The notes beneath the pieces were generated by a model. It saw only the letters and a list, made by a program, of their open reading frames with translations, did not search any database and was not told where the DNA came from. A stretch of 64,000 bases of DNA from Thiorhodococcus minor (GTDB taxonomy: Bacteria > Pseudomonadota > Gammaproteobacteria > Chromatiales > Chromatiaceae), in the NCBI RefSeq assembly GCF_010820565.1, contig NZ_JAAIJQ010000008.1, positions 42,100 to 106,099 of the forward strand, given 5' to 3'. Made by a program: the position numbers and the translations under genes. Positions 27,151 to 36,048 of the stretch are shown here, in pieces. Every line of letters begins with the position of its first letter. Position 1 is the stretch's first letter.

Positions 27151-28827
27151 CTATGAGCCAGTCAAGGAGGCGAATAGGCTCGGAATGCTCGCGATTGCGG
27201 CATCGCGTGTCGTGGCCTCATAGGTCACGTCCGCAATGACATCGCGTCCGATCTGACGTAAGAGCGCTTGATCGTCCTCGCTCAAGTCGCCGTAGACGAT
27301 CCCGTTGTCGGCCTGATAGTCGGCGAAGGCCAAGGCCACTTCCACTTGATTGCCGAATCGCGCCATGTCTTGAGCGGCATCAGGATTGGCCCAGCCACCA
27401 TTGATCAGGGCGATGATCATCTGGTTGCGCGCGACGCGCCCAGACTCCAGCTCGTCGAGCCAATAGGCATAGCCTTCCGCGTCCGCCGAGCGGCCGAAGA
27501 TATTCTGATAGAGGGCCTCGATCAGCGGGCCGAAGCCTTGCGTCTCCGGATACTTCTCTCGAACCAGGGGCTGATCGAAGAAGCTCTGTGCGACAGTGGT
27601 CGGCGTCCAGCCGCGCCCGGCCTCGATCTGATCGACCCAATACTGCAGACCTTGGTTGTCCGGCGCATAGCCCATGGTCGCGATGTAGATCTCGGTCACC
27701 CGCCACAGGCTGTCGCGATCGACGGCGGCCGTCGTTACGGAAACGACATTGGAATACTCGCTGACACCCTGACCGTTGTAGGCGCGGACGCGATAGAAAT
27801 AGTCCGTGTCGAGTGACAGCCCAGTAATCGCCTGGCTCGTCGCAGTGCCGACATCGAGCTGCGCGAATCCGGAGACGAAATCGACGAAGTCGGCGCTCTC
27901 CGAGACATCCAGCGCATATCCCTCAGCGCCGTCCGCGCTGCTCCACATCGCGGTGAAGCCGGTCTGCGCCACCTCTGCAGCCGACATGGCAATCGGGGCC
28001 GTGGGCGCGGTCTGAACGCTCGCGCGGTAGCCGGCGATGATGTCCTTGGTCTGGCCAATGAGGCGGGCATTGTCTCCGTCCGAGGCATCGCCGGCGGGCG
28101 TGCCCTGATAGGTCTTCGACGGCGTCGAAAAGAGTGGCGCGGGGTCGTAATAGCCGCCGAAGCCGTCCGAGTCGTAGGCCATGATGGTGTGGTAGTCCTT
28201 GCCATCGGTCCCGGCGAAATACCAACCGGCGGAGTACTGGCCATCCAGATAGGTGTTCGGTCCAGGGCCGGACGCCTGGTACTTCGAGTGATCCGCACCA
28301 AGGTTGTGGCCGACTTCGTGGGTCATGGTATTCCCGATGGCGACTGCGCGAATCGAGGTTACGGTATGGGCATAGTCGGCATGTCCAGACCAGTTGGCCA
28401 GGAGATAGCCCAGCCCGGTATAGCCATAGGCGCTTCCGGTGTCGATGAGCATGGCGACCAGATCGGCGCCGTAGGTGTCGCGCGCGCTCGCGACATCGGC
28501 GAAGACGCCGGAGCCTGCTTGCAGGGCGATCAGGTCCTTGTCCAAGGAAACGGCCGAGTAGCTGACGGCCATGTGGTGCACCAGCCGAAAGCTCAGATCC
28601 AGACCGGTATTCTGAGCTGCCTGATTCATACGGTTCACCGCATCTTGAGCAAAGCCTTCCATGCCGCCATTCGAGCCGACCCAGGAGGCAGCCCCTGTTT
28701 CGTACACGATCAAGATATCCACGACCGTCGCCTGAGCCGTCCGCGCCCAGGGGAGCGCGAGCACGACGAGCATGATTGCGAGCAACCATCGATGAAGCGA
28801 TAACCTTGCCATGCCTAGGTAATTCAC
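27151..28827 (-). CDS. Secreted metzincin zinc protease with fibronectin III and DUF4214 modules
   Basis: 558 aa from a GTG at 28827, preferred because GAGG lies 8 bases upstream; in-frame alternatives are 28866 and an ATG at 28812. A signal peptide ends near ARTAQA. The catalytic domain (about 35-275) has the full zinc signature THEVGHNLGADH (His170, Glu171, His174, His180) and a Met-turn in YHTIMAYD (Met216), which places it in the reprolysin-like (M12B/M72-type) metzincins. Residues about 285-380 form a fibronectin III domain (WSSADGAEGYALDVSESADF, YFYRVRAYN). The DUF4214 module closes the protein (EIYIATMGYAPDNQGLQYWV). The mature enzyme begins almost at once after the signal; the usual long prodomain is absent, but a prodomain-like protein is encoded 52 bases upstream. 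Confidence 0.9.
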   Translation of the reverse strand: MNYLGMARLSLHRWLLAIMLVVLALPWARTAQATVVDILIVYETGAASWVGSNGGMEGFAQDAVNRMNQAAQNTGLDLSFRLVHHMAVSYSAVSLDKDLIALQAGSGVFADVASARDTYGADLVAMLIDTGSAYGYTGLGYLLANWSGHADYAHTVTSIRAVAIGNTMTHEVGHNLGADHSKYQASGPGPNTYLDGQYSAGWYFAGTDGKDYHTIMAYDSDGFGGYYDPAPLFSTPSKTYQGTPAGDASDGDNARLIGQTKDIIAGYRASVQTAPTAPIAMSAAEVAQTGFTAMWSSADGAEGYALDVSESADFVDFVSGFAQLDVGTATSQAITGLSLDTDYFYRVRAYNGQGVSEYSNVVSVTTAAVDRDSLWRVTEIYIATMGYAPDNQGLQYWVDQIEAGRGWTPTTVAQSFFDQPLVREKYPETQGFGPLIEALYQNIFGRSADAEGYAYWLDELESGRVARNQMIIALINGGWANPDAAQDMARFGNQVEVALAFADYQADNGIVYGDLSEDDQALLRQIGRDVIADVTYEATTRDAAIASIPSLFASLTGS

Positions 28828-28879
28828 GGTGCTAACCTCGTTTCGAAAACGTCTGAGATGTTCCAAAGCACTCGCCCCA

Positions 28880-29545
28880 TCAATTGACTGGTGGAATGCG
28901 CGGCGGCAGGTGATAGACAGGCCCCATCAGACGCCGGTCGATCTCTTGCACCTCGCCAAGACCTGAGGCGGTCTCGCCGACCACGCGGTAGCGGTAATCG
29001 CCCCCCGGGGCGTCGACCGTCATCAGGAAGCTGTCGCGGGTCACCGTCATGGAGAAGGTCGCCAGGTCGCTCCCGGTGATCCTGCCATTCAGGGACAAGA
29101 TGCCCGCGGCAGGTTGAGAGGCGGCATTGATGTCGACGACCCAGGCGACATCCGGAAAGAGCTCGATCGCCAGGCTCGACGGCAGGCTGGCTGCCTGAGC
29201 TGTACGAGCGGACCCAGCCGCAGCCACCACCTCTGGTAAGAAAATCTCGGACTGGAGCTGGACGCCGCCCGAGCGCGTGACGAAGGGCTCGGCACTCATG
29301 CTGTCCTCCCTAGTGCTCACGACCTCCGCCAAATAGCTCGGCGTGACCGCGCGAAGGACGCTGGGCGGGGCCTCTTGTGCGCCCGACATCCCCGTCAGTA
29401 GCGTGAGAGAGACGAGGAGCGCCGGCGCAGCCGCCCTCGCGGAGCGACGCCGGCCGCGCGGCCCCTCCAGCCGGGGCCTGTCGACGCCCAGAATCTGTAA
29501 GATTTCGCGCTTGGCTGATTCGGCGCCAGCCTGGAAATGGTTCAT
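28880..29545 (-). CDS. Secreted prodomain-like protein paired with the metzincin protease
   Basis: 221 aa from the ATG at 29545 (AGGA 8 bases before). The open frame continues upstream to 30112, but only through a repeat element and non-coding-looking sequence. A hydrophobic signal segment is near residues 40-60 (AAPALLVSLTLLTGMSGAQ). The C-terminal half (SLAIELFPDVAW, ILSLNGRITGSDL, DSFLMTVDAPGGDYRYRVVG, EVQEIDR) follows the pattern that precedes the catalytic domain in many bacterial reprolysin-like proteases: LFPD, GRV/GRI, SVTL-type strand, G-x-YRI, then a basic Asp-Arg region. It lies directly upstream of the protease gene in the same direction, so a separately encoded propeptide or inhibitor is plausible. 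Family assignment is from memory of the pattern, not a search. Confidence 0.6.
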   Translation of the reverse strand: MNHFQAGAESAKREILQILGVDRPRLEGPRGRRRSARAAAPALLVSLTLLTGMSGAQEAPPSVLRAVTPSYLAEVVSTREDSMSAEPFVTRSGGVQLQSEIFLPEVVAAAGSARTAQAASLPSSLAIELFPDVAWVVDINAASQPAAGILSLNGRITGSDLATFSMTVTRDSFLMTVDAPGGDYRYRVVGETASGLGEVQEIDRRLMGPVYHLPPRIPPVN

Positions 29546-30349
29546 GCTGTCCATCCTGTCTAAAGGTTTGAGAGGCTGTCTGGAAATCATGGTCGAGACA
29601 TTTGTAGGGGCGAATTCATTCGCCCCTGGTCCGGCGGTTGGGCGAATGAATTCGCCCCTACACGTTTTTCCAGACAGCTTCTGATGCTGAAATGCGGACA
29701 TGCTTGCGATCTTAGGGCCGTGGGACGCATGCCAACCCCGGATGAAACCGGGCCAGGTACGCCGTTGCACACCCGGCGTGCCAATTATTGACCGATGTCT
29801 CGCCAGATTCTGTGACCTGTCGCATCCTGCCGGGTGCGGCAAGGCGCCGCCGCCGAACTTCGAGGCCCTGACACGCAAAGTGACGCGTCCGGCTCCGGAT
29901 TGGGTTTGCGAGCGGCTTCGGGCGCGGTAACGGGGGGGGGCGCTTCGCGCCCATTGATGCCTGCAGACCAGTGTGCCGACAGTGTCGCGCCCACGCATCT
30001 GCGGGGCGGGGTGAGGAGGCTTCCCAGCGTCGCTGCTGTTGCGGGCGCCGTTTTCCGCAACCGGCTCTAGTTGTCCTTCTGCCCAGTTACGGGCCTGTTT
30101 CGCCTCGTCCAAGGTTGACGAGGCTGGGCGTGCCGATTAGGCTTAGGAAAGCTCTTTTGTGAAGATGCAACAGTTGCGAGAAGCCCAGCGGTTGCGTCAT
30201 CTTGGAGGGCGGGCAGCAGTTCGGCGTCGCGCAGCCCGGGGATAGCGTTGGCGGTCGCGGCCGAGTGGTGTAATCTACATCATGCTACCTGAGCAGATTG
30301 CGCTATCACTCACCCAAAGCATTCATCGCACTGAACGGAGTTACCTGAC
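29546..30349. other. 800-bp intergenic region before the S-layer-like gene
   Basis: Contains the MITE-like element at 29575-29678 and a G9 run at 29932-29940; no convincing gene. The region just upstream of the S-layer-like gene (about 30260-30349) is less GC-rich, as expected for a strong promoter, but I cannot name boxes. Confidence 0.5.
29575..29678. mobile_element. MITE-like nested inverted repeat
   Basis: The outer 12-bp terminal repeats are perfect: GCTGTCTGGAAA (29575-29586) and TTTCCAGACAGC (29667-29678). Inside lies a perfect 23-bp inverted repeat (29603-29625 and 29640-29662) beginning TGTAGGGGCGAATTCATT. The total is 104 bases with no coding capacity. It sits in the 5' region upstream of the prodomain-like gene. 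Confidence 0.85.
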
Positions 30350-33300
30350 ATGTCAAGACCACAAGATTATGGAACCCTCGAGCGCGTCCTGGAGATCTAC
30401 GCCGGAGTGTGGGGCGCTGCCGCCGACGCGGAAGGCGCCGACTACTGGGTCGCCAAGATTGGCGAAGGCTGGAGCTACGTTGACGTTGCGGCCAGCTTCT
30501 TCGACCAGTGGCGCGTCCAGAACGAGTACGAGAACAGCGACGGCTCCCCGCTTGCTGGCGATGACTTCCTGACCGCCCTCTACCAGAATATCTTCAAGGT
30601 CGATACACCGGATACCGAAGGCTTCGAGTACTGGCAGGGCCGCATGGCCGAGCTTGGCGTTACCGATTACGACAGCGCCGACGTTGGCACCCTGGTCATG
30701 GAGATGATCGATGGCATGTGGGCCAACGAAGACAACGTCGACACCGTTCAGGTCCTCTATCAGAACTGGATCGAAGCCAGTCTGCAGTTCTACGACGAGC
30801 AGAAAGAGCGTGATCTGACCCCCTTCAGTGAGCTGAGCCGGTCCGATCAAGCCGCCTTCCTGATGGCGGCCTCCGATCTGGTCGACGGGATCGACGAGAC
30901 CTCGACTCCGCAAGACATCGAGAACGCGGTCTGGACCGCGATGGATGCGATCACCTCCGACGCCTACTTCACCCTGACCTACGGCCAGGACAACATCGTG
31001 GGTGACGGGCTCGACAACACCTTCATGGCGCCTGTCGTGCAAACCGAAGAGGGCGTTCTGGCCAACACCCTGGAAACCGGTGACGTGGTCAACGGCGCGG
31101 GTGGTGTCGATACTTTGCAGGTCGACTTGATCGACTCGGGAGACGTTGGGGACGTTGGAGATGCGCCTGCGATCTCTGCAACGACGAACGAGGTCGAGCG
31201 CGTCTTTCTGCGTCAGCAGAGTCCGCAAACCGACTTTTTCGTCAACAATTCGACGATCGACGCGGAAAAGATGCTCGGTGTTCAGGAGTGGTGGAGCGAC
31301 AACAGCCGCTCCGGCATCCAGATCGAGGACATCCGTTCGATCCCGGAGCAGACGACCTTCGGGATGCGCGAGACGGATCCGGGCGTGAGCTACACTGCGT
31401 ATTTCGATCCGGCTCAGGTGTCCGAGGATCGGCTGCAGGATATCGACTCCAGCCTGACCCTGCGTCTCGAGGACACCGCAAATCCGGGCTCGCTGGAGAA
31501 CTTCCCCGTCGATGGAGTGATCTTCTCGTTCGACGGGATGCAATACACCATCGACCTCGACTTGGGTGAAGGTGCGGAGCGTACCTATGACGCCCTTCTG
31601 GCGGCGGTGAACGCTGGGCTGGCAGCCGAAGATGCGCTCAGTGGCCTGACCGCAACCCTGAACGCGGACAATTCCCTCACCATCACCGACCCCAACGGCG
31701 GATCGTTCGAGGCGGTCGGCTATTCCTGGATCGATGACATCGTGCCGCCTGCCGGGACCCTGAACTGGGATCTCGTCGTTGGCGCACCCGTTCAGGAAGA
31801 TGTCCCGATCGAGACCGATGTGGTCTTGGACTTCGTCGGCCGCAGCTCCCAGGGCGGTATCCTCGATATCGGCTCCATGGGCGACGGCGGCGTCAACGTC
31901 TTCAATGTCACTGTCGATCGCAGCAGTTGGCTGACCAGGATGGAGTCGCGGAGCGACCTGGGTGCTGGTGACCGCAACCTGGAGACGGTCAACCTCGCGA
32001 GCGGGGCGAATGCTGGCGATCTCACCGTCGGCACTCCGGTCGAAGGTCAGACCGGCGAGCTGGACGGTCGTGTCGTGAATGGTCTCACCGATCTTCAGAC
32101 CATTGATGGCAGCGGCTTCCTGGGTGAGCTGAATCTCGGCATTGTCCTGACCGATGACGCCATTGATCGCTATCTCGCCGGAGCCACCGAAGAGGTGCCG
32201 TTCATCTACACAGGCAGCGAGCAGAACGACAACTTCACCATTGATGGCTCGCAGGCGGTCGCCCTGACTGGCGATACCGACTTCGGGTTCGATGTGCTCA
32301 TGGGGGGGGGCGACGATCGGCTGAATATCGACCTGCCCAATTCCGCTACCACGACTGTGGATGGGGGCGAAGGCGACAATGTCATCGCGGTTAGCCGCAG
32401 TCATGGCGATACGACCGATACGACCTTCGAAGGCTTCTCCAACTTCCAGATCTATGAAGTGGAAGGTACCGGAATCCAGCAGATCGGCGGCTTATGGCAA
32501 TTGGTCTTCGACAACACGACGCATGACTTCTCCAGCATGTCGGGCGTCGAGAATGTCGTTATCGCGACAGACGGTGTCTCGGTAGGCTTCCCGTTGTTCG
32601 ATAATGTCGTCGCCAACGCCGGCGACAATACCACCCTGGTCGATCTCGAAGACGGCACCATGGTGACCGTCTCGGGTAAGAATCAGACGCTCGGAGACAA
32701 CAGCAACAACGATCAGCTCTTCGGTCCCCTCCAGATTCAGGGCGCCGACGGCGAGACGCTCGATATCGATCTGGACAACACGGCGCGCGTCGATGGCCGT
32801 CTGCGCATCGACTCCCTGCAAGTCGAAGATGAGCCTCTCCCAGCAACCAACGAGAGCGCGGTTCGCACCGTCAACCTGACCTCCGGCGGCGAGCGCGACA
32901 CCGTCAATAGCGTGGTCGATTTCCAGGGCGAGCGCGTTACGGCCCTCAACTTGGACGGCTCGCAGGATCTGGGCGTCCGTATCACCGATCTGGCCTCCGA
33001 GCCGGTCGAGTCCGGCGAAACCCCGGCGATGATGGTGAATGGCGCGGCTCTGGAAGCGGATCTCACCATCGGCATGGACGCGGCCTTGCTCGACAACGAG
33101 GATGACGACACGCTCACCGCAACGGCCGGCGACGACGACGTGCTCATGCTGTACGGCACTGTCGATACCAACGCGACCATTTCCGACTTCGATGTGATCC
33201 AGTTCGGTAAGCGTGGTGATCTGGGCTTGGTGACCCGTGTCGGAAGCGCCACTGCCGATACCGTCCTTCGTGGAGCGACTGGAACCTTCGACGCGACCAA

Positions 33301-34594
33301 CACGGACACGGGCAGCTATGTGATCGCCCGCCTCAATGGCGATCTGCGTCTCGAAGCGCTTTCCGGCGATATCACCGTGGATATCGGTGACGATACTGGT
33401 AACGACGGCCAGGTCTTGGCTGCCGCTGCGGCGACGTTGGAATTCGTTGCCACGGGCACACCGGGGGCACTGAACCTCAATGTTGTCCCCGAGGTGGCTG
33501 CGGGCACCTTCGGGCCAGGGGCAAGCACCGTTGTTGTTGAAGGTTTCGAGACCATCAACGTCGATCTTGACCGCAGCAATTCGGTCGGGCCCGAGAACCT
33601 GTTCTCGACCCTGGATCTGAATGACGATGCTCGCACGCTGACGCTTCAAGGCGGAAACGAAGACGTGGCGATCACCATGGAGCTTGAGAATGCGCTGAAT
33701 ACCGCCTTGACGACGGTCGACTTCAGTGAGTTCGAGGGTGAGTTCCGCGTGCCGCTGGGCTGGGATTCGACCGAGGGCAGCAATGGGACCATCGTGGCCA
33801 ACGAATACGATTTCGTGTTCGATATCGGTGGCGATAATACCGTCATCCCGGTCGGTGTGGGTGCCAATACTGCTGATGTTGGAGAAGAGTGGTTGGTGAC
33901 CTTTGGAGTTGGAGCTTTGGCTGACGGCGAGTCCATCACGATCGACTTTGCTGGTAGCCAGTACGTCTTTACGAACGATACCGGAGCGGATATCGCCGCG
34001 GCGGCCATCAACGCGAGTATCATCGCAGACGCTGCCAATGCGCCGAGCGGCTTTGACATCACTGCCAACGGTGCCAATATCCAGCTGACAGCAACGAACC
34101 CGGGAGACATGGCGGCCGCGGCTCCGGTTGTGACGCTCGAGCCTGGATCCGCCGTGGCAACCGCTCAAGCTCTCTTTACTCCCGGCGAGTTGGCTCCTGC
34201 GACGCTTCCTTACGAAATCGTCACGACCTTGTCCGATTTCGTTACAACGTTCCAATTCACGGAGGATGCGAACGAAGCGGGCGTGGTCTGGCAGATCGAC
34301 AACTTCCAAGCGTTCGATGTGCAAGGCAATGTCAACCTTGGCAACGCCTCTGTGATTGACCTGCGCGATCTGGGTGTCGATAGTGCTTCTGATATCGATA
34401 TCGCGGACGCGGCGACCTGGTGGGGTGCGCTCTCTGCGGAAGAGCAAGCCGACTTCGATCTGGTCGCCAATCCGGGCTTGAATGTTGCCGGCAACACGGT
34501 GGTGACTTCAAACGAGGGTCTGGACTTCACCATCCTGCTGACTGGTGTCGACTGGAACGATCTCGCGAACGAGAACTTCCAGGGCATCGCCTAA
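30350..34594 (+). CDS. Large S-layer-like surface protein with N-terminal DUF4214 module, likely type I substrate
   Basis: 1414 aa; GGAG lies 9 bases before the ATG. There is no signal peptide and no cysteine. It is acidic and rich in Asp, Gly, Thr, Ala and Val. Residues about 5-125 are DUF4214-like (LERVLEIYAGVWGAAADAEG, ALYQNIFKVDTPDTEG, EMIDGMWAN). The rest is a long series of beta-strand-rich segments with scattered RTX-like GGGDDRLNID and AGDDDVLML units, but no regular nonapeptide array. The C-terminus is short, Asp/Asn-rich with a hydrophobic patch (LDFTILLTGVDWNDL), as in type I secretion signals. It is followed by a terminator, SapC and a DUF6447-like gene. I infer a secreted surface-layer protein exported by the 6948/8890 system or a homolog. 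A G9 tract lies at 32302-32310. Confidence 0.85.
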   Translation: MSRPQDYGTLERVLEIYAGVWGAAADAEGADYWVAKIGEGWSYVDVAASFFDQWRVQNEYENSDGSPLAGDDFLTALYQNIFKVDTPDTEGFEYWQGRMAELGVTDYDSADVGTLVMEMIDGMWANEDNVDTVQVLYQNWIEASLQFYDEQKERDLTPFSELSRSDQAAFLMAASDLVDGIDETSTPQDIENAVWTAMDAITSDAYFTLTYGQDNIVGDGLDNTFMAPVVQTEEGVLANTLETGDVVNGAGGVDTLQVDLIDSGDVGDVGDAPAISATTNEVERVFLRQQSPQTDFFVNNSTIDAEKMLGVQEWWSDNSRSGIQIEDIRSIPEQTTFGMRETDPGVSYTAYFDPAQVSEDRLQDIDSSLTLRLEDTANPGSLENFPVDGVIFSFDGMQYTIDLDLGEGAERTYDALLAAVNAGLAAEDALSGLTATLNADNSLTITDPNGGSFEAVGYSWIDDIVPPAGTLNWDLVVGAPVQEDVPIETDVVLDFVGRSSQGGILDIGSMGDGGVNVFNVTVDRSSWLTRMESRSDLGAGDRNLETVNLASGANAGDLTVGTPVEGQTGELDGRVVNGLTDLQTIDGSGFLGELNLGIVLTDDAIDRYLAGATEEVPFIYTGSEQNDNFTIDGSQAVALTGDTDFGFDVLMGGGDDRLNIDLPNSATTTVDGGEGDNVIAVSRSHGDTTDTTFEGFSNFQIYEVEGTGIQQIGGLWQLVFDNTTHDFSSMSGVENVVIATDGVSVGFPLFDNVVANAGDNTTLVDLEDGTMVTVSGKNQTLGDNSNNDQLFGPLQIQGADGETLDIDLDNTARVDGRLRIDSLQVEDEPLPATNESAVRTVNLTSGGERDTVNSVVDFQGERVTALNLDGSQDLGVRITDLASEPVESGETPAMMVNGAALEADLTIGMDAALLDNEDDDTLTATAGDDDVLMLYGTVDTNATISDFDVIQFGKRGDLGLVTRVGSATADTVLRGATGTFDATNTDTGSYVIARLNGDLRLEALSGDITVDIGDDTGNDGQVLAAAAATLEFVATGTPGALNLNVVPEVAAGTFGPGASTVVVEGFETINVDLDRSNSVGPENLFSTLDLNDDARTLTLQGGNEDVAITMELENALNTALTTVDFSEFEGEFRVPLGWDSTEGSNGTIVANEYDFVFDIGGDNTVIPVGVGANTADVGEEWLVTFGVGALADGESITIDFAGSQYVFTNDTGADIAAAAINASIIADAANAPSGFDITANGANIQLTATNPGDMAAAAPVVTLEPGSAVATAQALFTPGELAPATLPYEIVTTLSDFVTTFQFTEDANEAGVVWQIDNFQAFDVQGNVNLGNASVIDLRDLGVDSASDIDIADAATWWGALSAEEQADFDLVANPGLNVAGNTVVTSNEGLDFTILLTGVDWNDLANENFQGIA
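32302..32310 (+). repeat. G9 homopolymer inside the S-layer-like gene
   Basis: Reads ATG GGG GGG GGC in frame, encoding Met-Gly-Gly-Gly within an RTX-like turn. Gain or loss of one G would truncate the protein at about half its length. Confidence 0.9.
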
Positions 34595-34633
34595 GCTATC
34601 CGGCGGGCTTCCGAAGCCCGTCGTCCTGAACTG

Positions 34634-34661
34634 GGCTGCGCCTTTGGGCGCAGCCTTTTTT
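34634..34661 (+). terminator. Rho-independent terminator between S-layer-like gene and sapC
   Basis: 9-bp stem GGCTGCGCC / GGCGCAGCC, 4-base loop, then six T. It ends only 4 bases before the GGAGGT of sapC. This arrangement would let most transcripts stop after the abundant surface protein, with limited readthrough into sapC. Confidence 0.9.
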
Positions 34662-34674
34662 CTTGGAGGTGCTC

Positions 34675-35454
34675 ATGTTCCGAGACATGAAACCGTTGGA
34701 TCGGGACCAGCATCGGTGCTTACGTCTCGCTCCGAATCAGCCCTTTCTGCACGCAGCCAAGGAGATGCTGGTTTCCGTGGTGGCCGCAGAAGCATCTCAG
34801 ATTGCCCGTGAGTACGTCATCGTCTTTCCAGGTGGTGAGTCGGGGCTCCCCGCCGCGCTCTTGGGCGCCCAAGAAGGCGTCAACGCCTATGTCAACGAGC
34901 AGGGGCAGTGGGTCGGACGCTACATTCCGGCCGTCGTACGCCGTTATCCCTTTCAGCTCCTCTCGCGCGGTCCAGTGGACGAAGGCAAGGCAGGTGAGAC
35001 CCGCTTCGCCATTCTCATCGACGAGTCCGCGCCTCATTTGGCCGAGACCGCCGGTGAGCGTTTGTTCACTGACGCGGGTGAGCCGACCGCGACCTTGCTA
35101 CGGGTTCAGCAGGTACTGACGGCCTTGGAGCAGGAGCGGGTGCGGACCAATGCCTTGGTCTCCCAGCTCGATCAGCAGGGGCTCTTGGTGGACCGTGTGG
35201 TCAAGATTCAGCCGTCGGGCCAGGATGTTCGTCAGGTCTCTGGCTTGCGCGTCATCGATCCCAAGCGGTTGAACGGCTTGACGGCCGACGCCCTGAAGGC
35301 GTTGCACACGACTGGCGCGCTGGAGCTTGCGTACGCGCATCTCCTCTCTCTTTCCAACCTGAGGGATGGCTGGCTCGCCAAGCGCTCAGCGGCACCGCAG
35401 ATCGATATCATGGACTTCTCTCTGGCGGACCCCCTCAATTTCAATCTTCACTAA
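34675..35454 (+). CDS. SapC family protein
   Basis: 259 aa from the ATG at 34675, with an ideal GGAGGT 4 bases upstream. It matches SapC (PF07277) in length and landmarks (VVAAEASQIAREYVIVFPGG, NAYVNEQGQWVGRYIPAVVR, ALEQERVRTNALVSQLDQQG) and is a paralog of the partial gene at the left edge. No signal peptide or membrane segment, so a cytoplasmic role in producing or exporting the surface protein is more likely than being part of the layer. It directly follows the S-layer-like gene and its terminator, then a DUF6447-like gene. Confidence 0.88.
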   Translation: MFRDMKPLDRDQHRCLRLAPNQPFLHAAKEMLVSVVAAEASQIAREYVIVFPGGESGLPAALLGAQEGVNAYVNEQGQWVGRYIPAVVRRYPFQLLSRGPVDEGKAGETRFAILIDESAPHLAETAGERLFTDAGEPTATLLRVQQVLTALEQERVRTNALVSQLDQQGLLVDRVVKIQPSGQDVRQVSGLRVIDPKRLNGLTADALKALHTTGALELAYAHLLSLSNLRDGWLAKRSAAPQIDIMDFSLADPLNFNLH

Positions 35455-35582
35455 ACTGCGCTGCATGACCAGCTGGGCGACCATGGCCGCTGTCTTGCGG
35501 TCAGGCACCGATTGCGTGACGCGGACATTGTGAGCTCACAAGCCCAGCCTGATGCCGCAGCGGACAATGGAGCGAATGACTC

Positions 35583-35801
35583 GTGACTGAAGCGATGACA
35601 CAGAAGATCACCATCGACGGCAAGGATTACGCTGTGGGTAAGTTAAGCGAGGAGGCTCGCAATCAGGTCGTGAATCTGCGTGTTTGCGACCAAGAGATCG
35701 CCCATCTCAAGCAGCGTTTAGCCATTGCCCAGACCGCGCGGGCCGCCTATGCCAGTGGGCTGAGGAAGGCGTTGGCGTCGGCCGAGGTGGTCGAGCATTG
35801 A
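35583..35801 (+). CDS. Small DUF6447-like protein
   Basis: 72 aa from GTG 35583, or 68 aa from ATG 35595 (MTQKITIDGKDYAVGKLSEE). The pattern ITIDGK-x-Y-x-V, then AR-x-QVVNLRV-x-DQEIAHLKQRLAIAQTARAAYA fits the small DUF6447 family as I remember it: a short beta hairpin followed by one long helix. The same segments often accompany type I substrates and SapC-like genes. No signal peptide. Function unknown. Confidence 0.65.
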   Translation: MTEAMTQKITIDGKDYAVGKLSEEARNQVVNLRVCDQEIAHLKQRLAIAQTARAAYASGLRKALASAEVVEH

Positions 35802-36048
35802 TTGTTTGTGTCCAGCTCCTGGCTGCGGGGCTCCTGTTTTCTGGGGCGCGACCTTGATACTGAGGCACGGACGTCGCTCCGCGCCGCACCCCGTCAGGCG
35901 TCGCCTGAAACGAACATGTCTTGCATTTGCCATGTCCGCATCTAGGCGGCCGTGTTATCCTTAATCCCTAGCAAGTTGGGCGCGCGGCTCGGTCACGCAC
36001 GCCAATCGCCACTGTCTCGGAATGGAAACGCCAAACAGGGGGGCGTCC

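Noticed and set aside
28880..30112. 410-aa version of the prodomain-like protein
   Set aside because: The N-terminal half would translate the MITE (peptides such as GEFIRP and NEFAPT) and non-coding sequence; a start with AGGA and a signal peptide exists at 29545.
30353..34447. Two long minus-strand frames (683 and 651 aa) opposite the S-layer-like gene
   Set aside because: Produced by GC-rich antisense with few stops; no recognisable domains or ribosome-binding sites, and the plus-strand protein is well supported.
30350..34594. Classical RTX nonapeptide calcium-binding array
   Set aside because: Only isolated GGGDD-like turns are present; no run of GGxGxDxUx repeats.
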